From contig CAZHVS010000019.1 in NCBI GenBank assembly GCA_964536015.1, forward strand, positions 1 to 54,783: DNA of 54,783 bases, given 5' to 3'. Shown here one piece after another: positions 27,603 through 37,227 of the stretch; positions within the stretch are counted from its first letter, which is position 1; the number at the start of each line of letters is the position of its first letter. A program made the position numbers and the translations under genes. Source of the DNA: CAZHVS01 sp964536015 (GTDB lineage Bacteria; Bacteroidota; Ignavibacteria; Ignavibacteriales; Ignavibacteriaceae). Below the pieces are notes generated by a model. That model was not told the DNA's origin, did no database searches, and saw only the letters and a program-made list of their open reading frames with translations.

Positions 27603-27707
27603 TTTGTTACTCCAATTTCTTAAAGTAAAATTACTAACTAATCTTTATTCAATTGCAGTTGTAAAATATATCCAAAGAATTTTTCATGTTGGGGTATTTT
27701 AGTTTTA

Positions 27708-27739
27708 TTTGTTATTCGTTACCTAATTAAATAAATTTG
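27708..27739 (+). promoter_or_regulatory. Promoter of the nucleotidyltransferase-metK-ahcY operon
   Basis: TTTG at 27708-27711 and TAAATTTG at 27732-27739 are separated by exactly 20 bases, a full match to the Bacteroidota-type -33/-7 promoter. The start codon is at 27766, giving a leader of about 20 bases and no room for a riboswitch. Confidence 0.55.
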
Positions 27740-27765
27740 TTTTTCAAAAAAGAAATTATAAAAGA

Positions 27766-28743
27766 ATGAGAGCAATTATCCCTGTTGCGGGAGTTGGAAG
27801 CCGACTTAAACCGCATACACATACAATACCAAAGGTGCTGCTAAATGTTGGCGGTAAACCGATGCTGGGCTACATTATTGATAAGCTTCTTTCAGAAGGA
27901 ATAAACAAGGCGACTTTTGTTTATGGACATTTAGGTGAGATGATTATTAATTATGTTAAAGAAACTTATCCTTCTTTGCAATCTGATTTTGTAGAACAAA
28001 AAGTACTGGAGGGTCTTGGACACGCTATCTATACGGCTATTCCAACATTTGATGATAAGGAAATTTTTATAATTCTTGGTGATACAATTTTTGATGTTGA
28101 TGTAAAACAGGTATTTTCAAATAAAGTGAACTCACTTGGTGTTAAACACGTTGATGACCCAAGAAGGTTTGGCGTGGCAATTACTGAAAATGGTTTTATA
28201 AAACAGCTCGTTGAAAAACCCCAATCATATGTTTCTAATCTTGCTTTGGTTGGTTTGTATTACATCACTAATGCAGATGCTTTAGTTAAGAGCTTAAATA
28301 ACCTTATAGAAAAAAATATAAGAACACGTGGTGAATACCAGTTAACTGATGCATTGCAAATGATGATTGATTCTGGAGAGAAGATGACCACTTTTAACGT
28401 TGAGGGCTGGTACGATTGCGGAAAACCTGAAACTTTGCTCTCAACAAATCAGTACTTATTAAAGCAAAAAAGTTATTACAAAAAATATTTGAACAACGTA
28501 ATCGTTCCTCCTGTTTATATTGCAGATAATGCAGTTGTTGAGAATTCAATTATTGGTCCGTTTACAACTATAGATAACGGGGTTAAAATTTCAGAATCAA
28601 TCATTAAAAATTCAATTATTGGTTCAAACGCCGTAGTTGAAAAAGCAATGCTCGAAAACTCAATTATAGGAAATAATTCTCTTATTAAAGGAAATTATAA
28701 AAGATTAAACACCGGCGACTCGTCGGAACTTGAATTTTATTAA
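27766..28743 (+). CDS. Sugar-1-phosphate nucleotidyltransferase
   Basis: A 325-residue NTP-transferase. The signature is GVGSRLKPHTHTIPKVLLNVGGKPML at its N-terminus, and the metal-binding Asp is in ILGDTIF. The last 70 residues have isoleucine-rich hexapeptide repeats (NSIIGPFTTI, KNSIIGSNAVV) forming a left-handed beta helix. This is the layout of glucose-1-phosphate thymidylyl/uridylyltransferases of the RmlA-long type, making an activated sugar for surface polymers. It is 19 bases before metK and apparently co-transcribed with it. The sugar and nucleotide are not certain. Confidence 0.88.
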   Translation: MRAIIPVAGVGSRLKPHTHTIPKVLLNVGGKPMLGYIIDKLLSEGINKATFVYGHLGEMIINYVKETYPSLQSDFVEQKVLEGLGHAIYTAIPTFDDKEIFIILGDTIFDVDVKQVFSNKVNSLGVKHVDDPRRFGVAITENGFIKQLVEKPQSYVSNLALVGLYYITNADALVKSLNNLIEKNIRTRGEYQLTDALQMMIDSGEKMTTFNVEGWYDCGKPETLLSTNQYLLKQKSYYKKYLNNVIVPPVYIADNAVVENSIIGPFTTIDNGVKISESIIKNSIIGSNAVVEKAMLENSIIGNNSLIKGNYKRLNTGDSSELEFY

Positions 28744-28762
28744 TTAATTATAGGAAAATAAA

Positions 28763-30010
28763 ATGTCTTTCTTTTTCACATCTGAATCTGTTTCAGAAGG
28801 TCATCCCGACAAAGTATGTGATGCTATCTCCGATAGTGTTCTTGATGCAATTTATGTTCAGGATGCAAAAGCAAGAGTAGCTTGTGAAACTTTAGTAACA
28901 ACAGGACTTGTAGTTGTAGCCGGAGAAGTTACAACATCAGCTTATGTAGATATACAGGCAATAGTAAGAAATACCGTAAAGAATATTGGTTATACAAAAG
29001 GAGAATATATGTTCTCTAATGATTCCTGCGGAGTATTAAATGCAATCCATTCACAATCACCTGATATTGCTCAGGGTGTTGATGAAGGAAAGGGACTGCA
29101 TAAAGAGCAGGGCGCTGGAGATCAGGGAATGATGTTTGGTTATGCTTGCGATCAATCAGCTGATTATATGCCTTTAACTCTTGAATACGCTCATAAACTG
29201 GTAAAAAAACTGGCAGATATTCGTAAAAAGCAGCCCAAACTTATGCCGTACTTACGACCCGATTCAAAATCACAGGTAACAATTGAATACGATGAAGTAA
29301 CAAGAAAACCATTGCGGGTTGAAGCAGTTGTGGTTTCTACCCAGCATGATGAGAATGTAAACCAGAAGAAAATAGAAGCAGATGTAAAAAAATATGTTAT
29401 TCCTGCTGTCATTCCTAAAAAACTGCTTGATAAGAACACAAAATATTTTGTAAATCCTACTGGAAAATTTGTAATTGGTGGACCGCATGGAGATAGTGGA
29501 CTTACAGGAAGAAAAATTATTGTTGATTCTTACGGCGGCTGGGGTGCTCATGGCGGTGGTGCTTTCTCAGGAAAAGATCCTTCTAAAGTTGATAGAAGTG
29601 CTGCTTATGCTGCAAGACACATTGCTAAAAATATTGTAGCAGCTAAATTAGCAAAAGAATGTCTTGTGCAGGTTTCGTATGCAATAGGTGTTGCAGAGCC
29701 AATGTCGGTATTTATTAATACCTTTGGAACGGGAAAAATATCTGATATTGAGCTTTCGCAGATGATTAAAAAAGAAGTTCCTCTTACCCCAAAAGCTATA
29801 ATTGATAGGTTAAAACTTCGTAACCCGATTTATATTCCGACTTCTTCTTATGGTCATTTCGGAAGAAAATATCAACCAAATACTAAAGTAAATATTTGTG
29901 TTGGTGAAGAAAACGGCAAACCTAAATTTATACAAAAAACAGTTGATTTATTTGCCTGGGAAAAATTAGACCTTGTGCCTGTCTTTCAAAAATATTTGAA
30001 TAAAAAATAG
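28763..30010 (+). CDS. metK: S-adenosylmethionine synthetase
   Basis: A 415-residue methionine adenosyltransferase that makes SAM from methionine and ATP in the cytosol. Family motifs seen are the start FTSESVSEGHPDKVCDAISD, then GAGDQGMMFGYA, the glycine-rich GGAFSGKDPSKVDRSAAY, and K and D residues of the active site. It is close to the archetypal bacterial enzyme, with a slightly long charged insert after residue 130. It lies 28 bases before ahcY, so SAM production and SAH recycling are on one transcript. Confidence 0.96.
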   Translation: MSFFFTSESVSEGHPDKVCDAISDSVLDAIYVQDAKARVACETLVTTGLVVVAGEVTTSAYVDIQAIVRNTVKNIGYTKGEYMFSNDSCGVLNAIHSQSPDIAQGVDEGKGLHKEQGAGDQGMMFGYACDQSADYMPLTLEYAHKLVKKLADIRKKQPKLMPYLRPDSKSQVTIEYDEVTRKPLRVEAVVVSTQHDENVNQKKIEADVKKYVIPAVIPKKLLDKNTKYFVNPTGKFVIGGPHGDSGLTGRKIIVDSYGGWGAHGGGAFSGKDPSKVDRSAAYAARHIAKNIVAAKLAKECLVQVSYAIGVAEPMSVFINTFGTGKISDIELSQMIKKEVPLTPKAIIDRLKLRNPIYIPTSSYGHFGRKYQPNTKVNICVGEENGKPKFIQKTVDLFAWEKLDLVPVFQKYLNKK

Positions 30011-30038
30011 TGTTAGTATAAGATTAAAGGAGATAAAT

Positions 30039-31352
30039 ATGGCTGTAAAAGAAACGAAAAAATTACCATATAAAGTAAAAGATATTAATCTTGCAGAATG
30101 GGGAAGAAAAGAAATTCGTCTTGCTGAAGTAGAGATGCCGGGCTTAATGTCATTAAGAGAAAAATATAAAAACGAAAAGCCTCTTAAAGGTGCAAGAATA
30201 GCTGGTTGTCTTCATATGACAATTCAAACGGCAGTTTTAATTGAAACATTAAAAGAACTTGGTGCAGAAGTTCAATGGTCTTCCTGCAATATTTTTTCAA
30301 CACAGGATCATGCCGCTGCCGCAATTGCTGCTGCGGGTATACCTGTTTATGCATGGAAAGGTGAAACCCTTGAAGAATATGATTGGTGTATTGAACAAAC
30401 CCTTTTCTTTGCAGATGGAAAACCTTTAAATATGATTCTTGATGATGGTGGAGATTTAACAAATACTATTCTCGACAAATATCCTGAACTGGCAAAGGGG
30501 ATAAAAGGAATATCAGAAGAAACAACAACCGGTGTACATCGTCTTTACGAAAGAGAAAAACTTGGCACTCTTCCTATCCCGGCAATTAATGTAAATGATT
30601 CGGTAACAAAATCTAAGTTTGATAATAAATACGGATGTAGGGAATCACTGGTTGATGCAATACGAAGAGCAACCGATTTAATGCTTGCAGGCAAAGTTGC
30701 TGTTGTTGCAGGCTACGGTGATGTAGGAAAGGGCTCTGCAGAATCTTTAAAGAATGCTCACGTTAGAGTTATTGTAACCGAGATAGATCCAATTTGCGCT
30801 TTACAAGCAGCAATGGAAGGTTATGAAGTAAAGAAAATGATTGACGCGGTTAAAGAAGCAGATATAGTAGTTACTGCAACCGGTAATCTTAATGTTGTAA
30901 GTGGTGAACATTTCAAATTAATGAAAGATAAAACCGTTGTTTGTAACATAGGTCATTTTGATAATGAAATTAACATGGCTTGGTTGAATAAATATTACGG
31001 TGATACAAAAGTTAATATAAAACCACAGGTTGATATTTATAATGTTGATGGTAAAGAAATAATTGTTCTTGCAGAAGGAAGACTTGTTAATCTTGGTTGT
31101 GCAATGGGACATCCATCATTCGTAATGTCCAACTCTTTTACCAATCAAACGCTTGCACAAATTGAGCTATGGAATCATTCAGATAAGTATGAGAATAAAG
31201 TTTATACTTTACCAAAACATCTTGATGAAATGGTTGCTCGTCTTCATCTTAAAAAAATTGGTGTTGAACTTGATGTTCTTAATGAAGAACAGGCAAAATA
31301 TATTGGCGTTACGATAGAAGGGCCTTATAAACCTGATTATTACAGGTATTAA
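30039..31352 (+). CDS. ahcY: Adenosylhomocysteinase
   Basis: A 437-residue SAH hydrolase that splits S-adenosylhomocysteine into adenosine and homocysteine, removing the inhibitor left by SAM-dependent methylation. Visible are the substrate region WSSCNIFSTQDHAAAAI, the NAD-binding AGYGDVGKGSAESLKN, and the C-terminal ending with KPDYYRY. It is the last gene of the operon, followed by a clear terminator. An AGGAG site precedes the ATG. Confidence 0.97.
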   Translation: MAVKETKKLPYKVKDINLAEWGRKEIRLAEVEMPGLMSLREKYKNEKPLKGARIAGCLHMTIQTAVLIETLKELGAEVQWSSCNIFSTQDHAAAAIAAAGIPVYAWKGETLEEYDWCIEQTLFFADGKPLNMILDDGGDLTNTILDKYPELAKGIKGISEETTTGVHRLYEREKLGTLPIPAINVNDSVTKSKFDNKYGCRESLVDAIRRATDLMLAGKVAVVAGYGDVGKGSAESLKNAHVRVIVTEIDPICALQAAMEGYEVKKMIDAVKEADIVVTATGNLNVVSGEHFKLMKDKTVVCNIGHFDNEINMAWLNKYYGDTKVNIKPQVDIYNVDGKEIIVLAEGRLVNLGCAMGHPSFVMSNSFTNQTLAQIELWNHSDKYENKVYTLPKHLDEMVARLHLKKIGVELDVLNEEQAKYIGVTIEGPYKPDYYRY

Positions 31353-31377
31353 AAATTCTTCAATAAAAATTTAATGA

Positions 31378-31412
31378 AAGCTGTCTCATATTTTTTTGAG
31401 ACGGCTTTTTTT
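31378..31412 (+). terminator. Rho-independent terminator after ahcY
   Basis: AAGCTGTCTCA at 31378-31388 and TGAGACGGCTT at 31397-31407 pair with one G-U, followed by a run of T residues. Confidence 0.85.
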
Positions 31413-31454
31413 AATCAGTAATCACATTATTAAATGTTGAATTTAAATTTAGAA

Positions 31455-31790
31455 TTACTCGTCTAATGGCCTGTCTATGTATCCGTCTTTTATTAGGTTA
31501 TTGTAACTTCTGAATATTTTTACTGTTACTTCTGTCGAATTGTTATAACCGGTAGATTCCAATTTTATTCCGTTGATTTCTTTGGTAATTTTAATTTCTG
31601 CTAATAACTGGCTGTTATCTATCAACTTTCCGTCAAGTTTTGCTTTCTTCAATTTTAAGTTAGACAATCCCCAGTACATACCTTTTTTAGCATTAATTAA
31701 GGCAACGTTAAGGTCATCTTCAATAGTTGTATCAGACCTGAAAGAAACAAGTAATAGCGATAAAAAAGAAATAAAAAATAGCTTTTTCAT
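31455..31790 (-). CDS. Hypothetical exported protein
   Basis: A 111-residue protein with a signal peptide (MKKLFFISFLSLLLVSF) and a mature part of about 90 residues that looks like a small beta-rich periplasmic domain. I do not recognise the family. The ATG at 31790 is preferred to the TTG at 31814 because the signal peptide begins there and an AGG lies upstream. It is monocistronic, with terminators nearby on both sides. Confidence 0.65.
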   Translation of the reverse strand: MKKLFFISFLSLLLVSFRSDTTIEDDLNVALINAKKGMYWGLSNLKLKKAKLDGKLIDNSQLLAEIKITKEINGIKLESTGYNNSTEVTVKIFRSYNNLIKDGYIDRPLDE

Positions 31791-31858
31791 TTTGTACCTG
31801 CTTTTTGTTATCAAAATAAAAAATTGTATAATAAAAACAAAACAAATTTAAAATAAAA

Positions 31859-31882
31859 AAGGCTGCTTTTTTGAAACAGCCT
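31859..31882 (-). terminator. Rho-independent terminator after the T9SS metallopeptidase
   Basis: AAGGCTG and CAGCCTT pair around a short loop. On the minus strand the stem is followed by TTTTTT. It is 22 bases past the stop of the 31905-34481 gene. Confidence 0.75.
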
Positions 31883-31904
31883 TAAAAAATACGTTATTAT
31901 ATAT

Positions 31905-34481
31905 TCACTTTAATAAAACCATTTTCTTTGATTTTTGAAATAAAACTTCACCAGACATAGGCTGCAGTGCAATTATTTTATAATAATAAATGCCACTTGT
32001 CAGTGCGGAAGCATCAAAATTTATTGAATAAGTTCCTGCTTCTTTATGCTCATTAAGAACAACAGCCACCTGCTGTCCCAACTGATTATAAACACCAAGC
32101 TTTACATCCGCAGAAGTATTTAAACTGAATTTAATATTCGTAATCGGATTGAACGGATTTGGATGATTTTGTTCAAGGACAAAATCTTTTGGTAATCCAA
32201 GATTGATCTCGACAATATCAGAGTACTTAAATTTTCCATCGATATCTAACTGTTTCAAACGATAAGAATATTTCCCTCCGTTAGTTGATTTATCTACAAA
32301 ATTATAAAAATGTTTTTCTAATGTTGTACCATTTCCTGGAACAAAAGCAATTTTCTGAAAATTGGAATTTTCTTTACGCCTCTCTATTTCAAATCCATAA
32401 TTATTTGTCTCGGTAACAGTTTCCCATAATAATTTCACGCCATTACCATCATTAACCACATAAAAAGATGTTAATTCAACTGGAACAGGAGCTTCAATAG
32501 TGAAGTTAACATTCGATACATCAAAAAAGATATTAGCTTCTGCTTCTACTTTAATTCTTGCAGTAGTGGTAAGAATATTTGGAATTACTATAGTTTCACT
32601 TCCATCATTAGGTATATTAGAAGCAAGTACAATTGGAAAAGTTTGTCCTCCATCTGTTGATAGAAGAATATTTACATTAGCACAATTAACCGGTGAATTA
32701 TTTGTATTTGCAACAGACCAAGTAACTGTTTGCGATGATAAAGCCGGAACACTAACATTTGTATTTGGATATGTAACAAGGAAAGGTCCGGCAGCACTTG
32801 TTACCGAAAACTGTATTGTTGCATAACCAACCAAACCACCTGTAACTTTGTTATCTCTTGCTGTCAATGCAAAAGTCAGGTTTCTTGTATAAGAAGGGAG
32901 TAACTCACCAATAACGCTTGTGTTATTTAACAAATTTGATAATCTGGGAAATATTCTTGTCGGTAAAGTTGTAGGTGTAAAGCTTCTGAATATTGGAGCA
33001 TTACCTGATGGATTATTTGGGGCTCCTGCTGGTCCAAGATCATATTCTTCCCAACAATAGGTTAATATGTCATTATTAGGATCTGTTGCCGAGCCTGTTA
33101 ATGAAAATGGTGTATTAATAGGAATTGTAAATCCACCTGGACCCACTGAAACTGATGGAGATAAATTGCCGGTTGATGTTATTACAGGACACGAATTTCC
33201 ATAACTATAATTTGTATAAGCAATAATTTCATTAAGACTAATTAAATGAAAGTAATCATCGCTATTATTTTGCAAATCCATTCCTGTACAAATGCCGGCA
33301 TAAGCCATAATTGTAGATCCGCTACCCGGTTCGTAAGCCGTTGTCGAGTTTCTGTTTCCGCCTCCGCAGCTTCCACCTTCTCCGTTAAAAGTATGATTAG
33401 CTCCATATTGATGTCCCATTTCATGAGCTACATAGTCTATATCAAAAGGATCACCAATCGGGGACGGACTTCCTGTTACTCCTCTAGCTTTTAATGTTGC
33501 CCTACAAACACAACCAAGATAAGCAATTCCACCACCACCTGTGCTAAAAACATGTCCAATATCATAATTTGCAGAACCAATAACATTATCAATGTTAGTT
33601 TGATTTTGACCTAACATTGTATTGCCATTATTATTTGTATATGGATCTGTGCTTGCATTCGTATAAACAAGTAAATCATTATTTGCAACAAGAATCATTT
33701 TTATACTAAGGTCTTTAATATAAACACCGTTAACTCTATTCATAGTAGTCACAATGCCATTCATTCCGCCAGCAACGGTTCCACCATAGAAAGCAGTGTA
33801 TTCTCCAGTTGCTGCCATTGCAAGCCTGTACGTTCTTAACTGATCATCAAATAATTTAACTTTTCTTGTTTTTAATATTGACTGTATTTCTTTCTGAATC
33901 TCTTCATCTTCAACTACGCAACTATGGTTTAAATCTGGTGAGTTTTGTTTTACAAAATCTTTTTTGAAATAAACGAGATAATTTTCGATATCTCCTTTTT
34001 GAATTGGATCGATAAAAATTGTACCTTTATCAGTAAACAAAATAGCATGAAATCCTAATGGAGTATAATCTATTCTTCCTGATGCAAAAACATTTCGGGT
34101 GCTTTGTACTGAATATGTTTTCAATTCAGGAAATTTTTTTGCTAATTCAGGTGCCATTATTGGTGATTCATAAACTTTAAAGTTTTCAAAGGTCCCATCT
34201 GGATATGGTAGTTGAATTACAACTTCATTGTTTTCATTGTTGGTAGTACCTTCCATTGGTACTCTTAGCAGAAGATTATAAAATAACTCTGTCTCTAAAT
34301 GTACTGTTCTGTAATAATTTGGATAGATATATCTTTCTCCCTTAGTAACAATCTTGGATTCATTTATATCTTTCCATAGATTGTTATTTTTATTTTGTGC
34401 AAAAGACTGCGAGCAGATACTAAACAGTAGAAGTAACAATAAAAAATATTTTGAGAACTGATTAAATATTTTGACTATCAT
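31905..34481 (-). CDS. Secreted reprolysin-like (M12B) metallopeptidase with T9SS tail
   Basis: An 858-residue exported zinc peptidase. It has a signal peptide, a propeptide-like region (to about 200), and a catalytic domain with the metzincin motif H353-E-x2-H357-x2-G-x2-H363, followed by a conserved MAYAGIC Met-turn. Beta-sandwich regions follow (about 450-660) and then a type A sorting domain beginning at NHPNPFNPITNIKFS. It should be exported by the type IX system and digest extracellular protein. Alone on its transcript with a terminator behind it. Confidence 0.9.
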   Translation of the reverse strand: MIVKIFNQFSKYFLLLLLLFSICSQSFAQNKNNNLWKDINESKIVTKGERYIYPNYYRTVHLETELFYNLLLRVPMEGTTNNENNEVVIQLPYPDGTFENFKVYESPIMAPELAKKFPELKTYSVQSTRNVFASGRIDYTPLGFHAILFTDKGTIFIDPIQKGDIENYLVYFKKDFVKQNSPDLNHSCVVEDEEIQKEIQSILKTRKVKLFDDQLRTYRLAMAATGEYTAFYGGTVAGGMNGIVTTMNRVNGVYIKDLSIKMILVANNDLLVYTNASTDPYTNNNGNTMLGQNQTNIDNVIGSANYDIGHVFSTGGGGIAYLGCVCRATLKARGVTGSPSPIGDPFDIDYVAHEMGHQYGANHTFNGEGGSCGGGNRNSTTAYEPGSGSTIMAYAGICTGMDLQNNSDDYFHLISLNEIIAYTNYSYGNSCPVITSTGNLSPSVSVGPGGFTIPINTPFSLTGSATDPNNDILTYCWEEYDLGPAGAPNNPSGNAPIFRSFTPTTLPTRIFPRLSNLLNNTSVIGELLPSYTRNLTFALTARDNKVTGGLVGYATIQFSVTSAAGPFLVTYPNTNVSVPALSSQTVTWSVANTNNSPVNCANVNILLSTDGGQTFPIVLASNIPNDGSETIVIPNILTTTARIKVEAEANIFFDVSNVNFTIEAPVPVELTSFYVVNDGNGVKLLWETVTETNNYGFEIERRKENSNFQKIAFVPGNGTTLEKHFYNFVDKSTNGGKYSYRLKQLDIDGKFKYSDIVEINLGLPKDFVLEQNHPNPFNPITNIKFSLNTSADVKLGVYNQLGQQVAVVLNEHKEAGTYSINFDASALTSGIYYYKIIALQPMSGEVLFQKSKKMVLLK

Positions 34482-34851
34482 TTTTTTTCCTTTATGGTGT
34501 ATAAAAAATTTTTAAATAAATATTTTTTTGTAGAAAATTTTTAATTCTGCCCGGAAAATTTTCTAAATTAAATATATGTATATAATAAAACGACAATCAG
34601 ATTTCCAAATTTGTTCACAACACTTTAATAAGTATTTTAATTTATTTATAGAAAAATATTTATCTAACACTTATAAGTCTGTTGAAATGTGGATAAACAT
34701 ACAATTATTTAAATTATAATTAAAATTATCAGAAAACCTAAAATTAGAAATGTTAATAAAATTTTAACAATAAAAAGTTATTAAGAATCTTAAAATAAAC
34801 AGTAATTATTCACAAGTTAAATTTGAATTACTAACAACTTACTAACATTAA
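34482..34851. other. A/T-rich region past dnaA with DnaA boxes
   Basis: Gap of 370 bases without a gene. It holds a perfect DnaA box on the minus strand (TGTGGATAA at 34688-34696), a TTATTCACA box at 34806-34814, and a weaker TTGTTCACA near 34612. Base composition is extremely A/T rich, as in an unwinding element. It is either part of a split origin or a DnaA-titrating site. Confidence 0.5.
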
Positions 34852-36261
34852 TTATGAACAAAGTAACTCTATTTTGTTTTTAATTATTTCAATTGTTTCT
34901 TTTGTAAATTTGTTATTGGAAGCAGCTTCTTCGATAGCACTACACGCATGAATAACAGTTGAATGATCTCTGCCTCCAAAATGCAATCCAATAGTTTTTA
35001 ATGATGAAGGTGTAAGTTCCTTTGCCAAATACATACAAATTTGTCTTGCAAATACTATTTCCTGTTTCCTGGTTTTGTCTCGAATTTTATTTTCATCAAT
35101 CTTTAGATGCTCACAAACTGTTTTAGTAATTAGATCAATACTTATGTTTATCTTTTTTGAAGTCGAAATTTCTTTCACCGATTTTTTTGCAAGATCAAGA
35201 TCAATATCTTTTGAGTTTAAGGAAGCATTTGCAAGAAGTTTAATAAGACAGCCTTCCAGTTCTCTTATATTGGAAGTAATCTGACTTGCAATGTATTCAA
35301 GAATTTCAGAAGAAATATTTAATTCAAAATCTTCTGATTTTTTTCTAAGTATAGCGATTCTTGTTTCAAAGTCCGGAGGTTGAATGTCGGCAGTTAAGCC
35401 CCAGTGAAATCTTGAAATTAATCTTTCATCCATTCCTTTTAAATCTTTGGGAGGTTTATCGCTTGATAAAATTATTTGTTTTCCGGTTTGATGAAGAGTA
35501 TTAAATATTCTGAAAAACAAATCCTGCGTCCTCTCTTTTCCGGTAAGAAATTGGATATCATCAATAATTAATACATCCATACTTCTATAAAAATTGGAAA
35601 ATTCATTAACTTTGTTGGATTGTATTGCCTCAACAAACTCAACTGTAAATTGATCTGAAGAAAGGTAAATCACTTTTTTATTTGTATTATCTTTTAATAT
35701 CTGGTTTCCTATCGCCTGTATAAGATGTGTTTTACCAAGCCCAACACCGCCATATACAAAAAAAGGATTAAATGAAGTTCCACCTGGATTATCGCTAATG
35801 GCACCGGCAGCAGCTCTTGCAAGTTGATTACTTTCTCCTTTTATGAAATTTTCAAAAGTGTACTTTGGATTAAGATTTGTAGAAAACTCTACTTCTTCTT
35901 TTGATAAATTGACTTCAATTTCAATTACAGGTTCTGATGGTTTAACCGGTTCAGCAGAAGAAAACAAATCAGGTTCTTGTTCTTCAACAATTACATAATC
36001 CAGTTTTGCAGATTCGCCAATGACATTTTTAATTGTTTTATTTATTAGTCCGCCATAATGACCCTCAATCCATTCCCAGAAAAAATTTCCAGGTAGTTGA
36101 ATTTTTAAAGTAGAATTTTCAAACTCCAAAGGTTTAATGGGTGTAAACCAGGTATTAAAAGTCATTGGAGTTACATTCTCCTTAATCAACTTTAAACACT
36201 CGTCCCAAATGAGTCTGGATTGCTTGTAGTTGTTGTTAATCGGTAAATCCATTGGCGACAT
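34852..36261 (-). CDS. dnaA: Chromosomal replication initiator protein DnaA
   Basis: A 469-residue AAA+ initiator that binds DnaA boxes and opens the origin. Domain I (about 1-85) binds helicase partners. The AAA+ core has Walker A GGVGLGKTH with Lys177 and Walker B VLIIDDIQF. Domain IV carries the signature GGRDHSTVIHA. It is divergent from rpmH, the classic bacterial arrangement at oriC. A DnaA-box-like TTTTCCACA lies just upstream of the start, suggesting autoregulation. Confidence 0.97.
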   Translation of the reverse strand: MSPMDLPINNNYKQSRLIWDECLKLIKENVTPMTFNTWFTPIKPLEFENSTLKIQLPGNFFWEWIEGHYGGLINKTIKNVIGESAKLDYVIVEEQEPDLFSSAEPVKPSEPVIEIEVNLSKEEVEFSTNLNPKYTFENFIKGESNQLARAAAGAISDNPGGTSFNPFFVYGGVGLGKTHLIQAIGNQILKDNTNKKVIYLSSDQFTVEFVEAIQSNKVNEFSNFYRSMDVLIIDDIQFLTGKERTQDLFFRIFNTLHQTGKQIILSSDKPPKDLKGMDERLISRFHWGLTADIQPPDFETRIAILRKKSEDFELNISSEILEYIASQITSNIRELEGCLIKLLANASLNSKDIDLDLAKKSVKEISTSKKINISIDLITKTVCEHLKIDENKIRDKTRKQEIVFARQICMYLAKELTPSSLKTIGLHFGGRDHSTVIHACSAIEEAASNNKFTKETIEIIKNKIELLCS

Positions 36262-36676
36262 TAGTTTTCCACAATTTTTTTTGTTTTAGCAATAAATCCG
36301 TTTTATTTTTTATAATCGGCTAGAAACAGTCCCTGACTTACCAACAAGTTGTTAACATTACAAAAGAAGTTATAACTTATTAAAAATAAATAAGTTAAGC
36401 GAGTTTATTTTATTTTTTTCACAAATCAAAACTGTTAACAGAGTGAATGAGCTATATAAACGCTATGTGAAACCTTTTCACACCAGAAGCTTGTTAACAA
36501 GTTATCAACAGGATTTTAAGGAACTATTTCTACCAAAAAATATAGAGTAAAAACATATATAGCAAATTAAATTTTACATTTTAGATAAAAATTTTTTAAT
36601 TAAGCAGGGATGCATTTAATCTTTGATTATTAGGCTTTTGGTGGTTATTTTTGCACACTTTATTTAGGAGATTAAA
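36262..36676. other. Probable oriC region between dnaA and rpmH
   Basis: A gap of 415 bases, A/T rich. DnaA-box-like sequences are TTTTCCACA (36265-36273) and TTATCAACA (36502-36510), each one base off TTATCCACA. Inverted repeats are AACTTATT/AATAAGTT (36374-36396), GTGAAA/TTTCAC (36467-36481) and the perfect palindrome CTTGTTAACAAG (36490-36501). The position between dnaA and rpmH-rnpA is the classic origin. Only weak boxes are present here, so the origin may extend to the far side of dnaA. Confidence 0.55.
36622..36653 (+). promoter_or_regulatory. Promoter of rpmH-rnpA-yidD-yidC
   Basis: TTTG at 36622-36625 and TATTTTTG at 36646-36653, spacer 20 bases, match the TTTG-N20-TAnnTTTG consensus. 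The rpmH start is 24 bases further on, after a GGAG site. Confidence 0.55.
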
Positions 36677-36823
36677 ATGAAAAGAACATATCAGCCCAGT
36701 AACAGAAAAAGAAAAAACAAACATGGATTCAGAGAAAGAATGAAAACCAAAAATGGGCAAAAAGTTTTAGCCAGTCGCAGAGCTAAGGGCAGAAAAAAAT
36801 TAACCGTTAGCGACGAAAAGTAA
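36677..36823 (+). CDS. rpmH: Ribosomal protein bL34
   Basis: A 48-residue protein starting MKRTYQPSNRKRKNKHGFRE, the highly conserved L34 sequence, with a lysine/arginine-rich body. It is a component of the large ribosomal subunit. GGAG lies 7 bases before the ATG. It is the first gene of the conserved rpmH-rnpA-yidD-yidC block. Confidence 0.97.
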   Translation: MKRTYQPSNRKRKNKHGFRERMKTKNGQKVLASRRAKGRKKLTVSDEK

Positions 36824-36828
36824 TTTCT

Positions 36829-37227
36829 TTGAAAAATTATTCTCTCTCGAAAAAGGAAAGAATAAAAGAAAGAAAAATCTTTGCCCTGGTATTTAATCAA
36901 GGTAAAACGGTTTTTTCGGAAAATAGAATAATAAAAGCACAATATTTGATTATAGAAGATACAGTAAAACCAGCCGTTAAGATTGGGATTGCAGTATCAA
37001 AAAAGAACGGCAACGCGGTTTGGCGAAACCGGGTTAAAAGGCTTATTAGAGAATCGTACAGATTGAATAAAACAGAAATTGTAAATATTTGTAAAAATAA
37101 TTTTAACTCGGTTTTTATTGTATTTACTGCAATCAATCTGAATCAGAATGAAAACAAAAAGATTAACCTTGATTTCATTTTACCTGAGGTATCAGATATT
37201 TTAAAAAAATTAAGTAGTGTTTTATAA
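36829..37227 (+). CDS. rnpA: Ribonuclease P protein component
   Basis: A 132-residue basic protein that helps the RNase P RNA trim the 5' ends of tRNA precursors. The signature N67RVKRLIRESYR78 is present. The start is a TTG at 36829, five bases after the rpmH stop, with no ATG nearby, so translation probably depends on coupling to rpmH. Its stop overlaps the yidD start by one base (TAATG). Confidence 0.95.
   Translation: MKNYSLSKKERIKERKIFALVFNQGKTVFSENRIIKAQYLIIEDTVKPAVKIGIAVSKKNGNAVWRNRVKRLIRESYRLNKTEIVNICKNNFNSVFIVFTAINLNQNENKKINLDFILPEVSDILKKLSSVL

Noticed and set aside
28744..28762. Possible SAM riboswitch before metK
   Set aside because: Only 19 bases separate the genes, and the operon leader before 27766 is about 20 bases; neither can hold a known SAM riboswitch.
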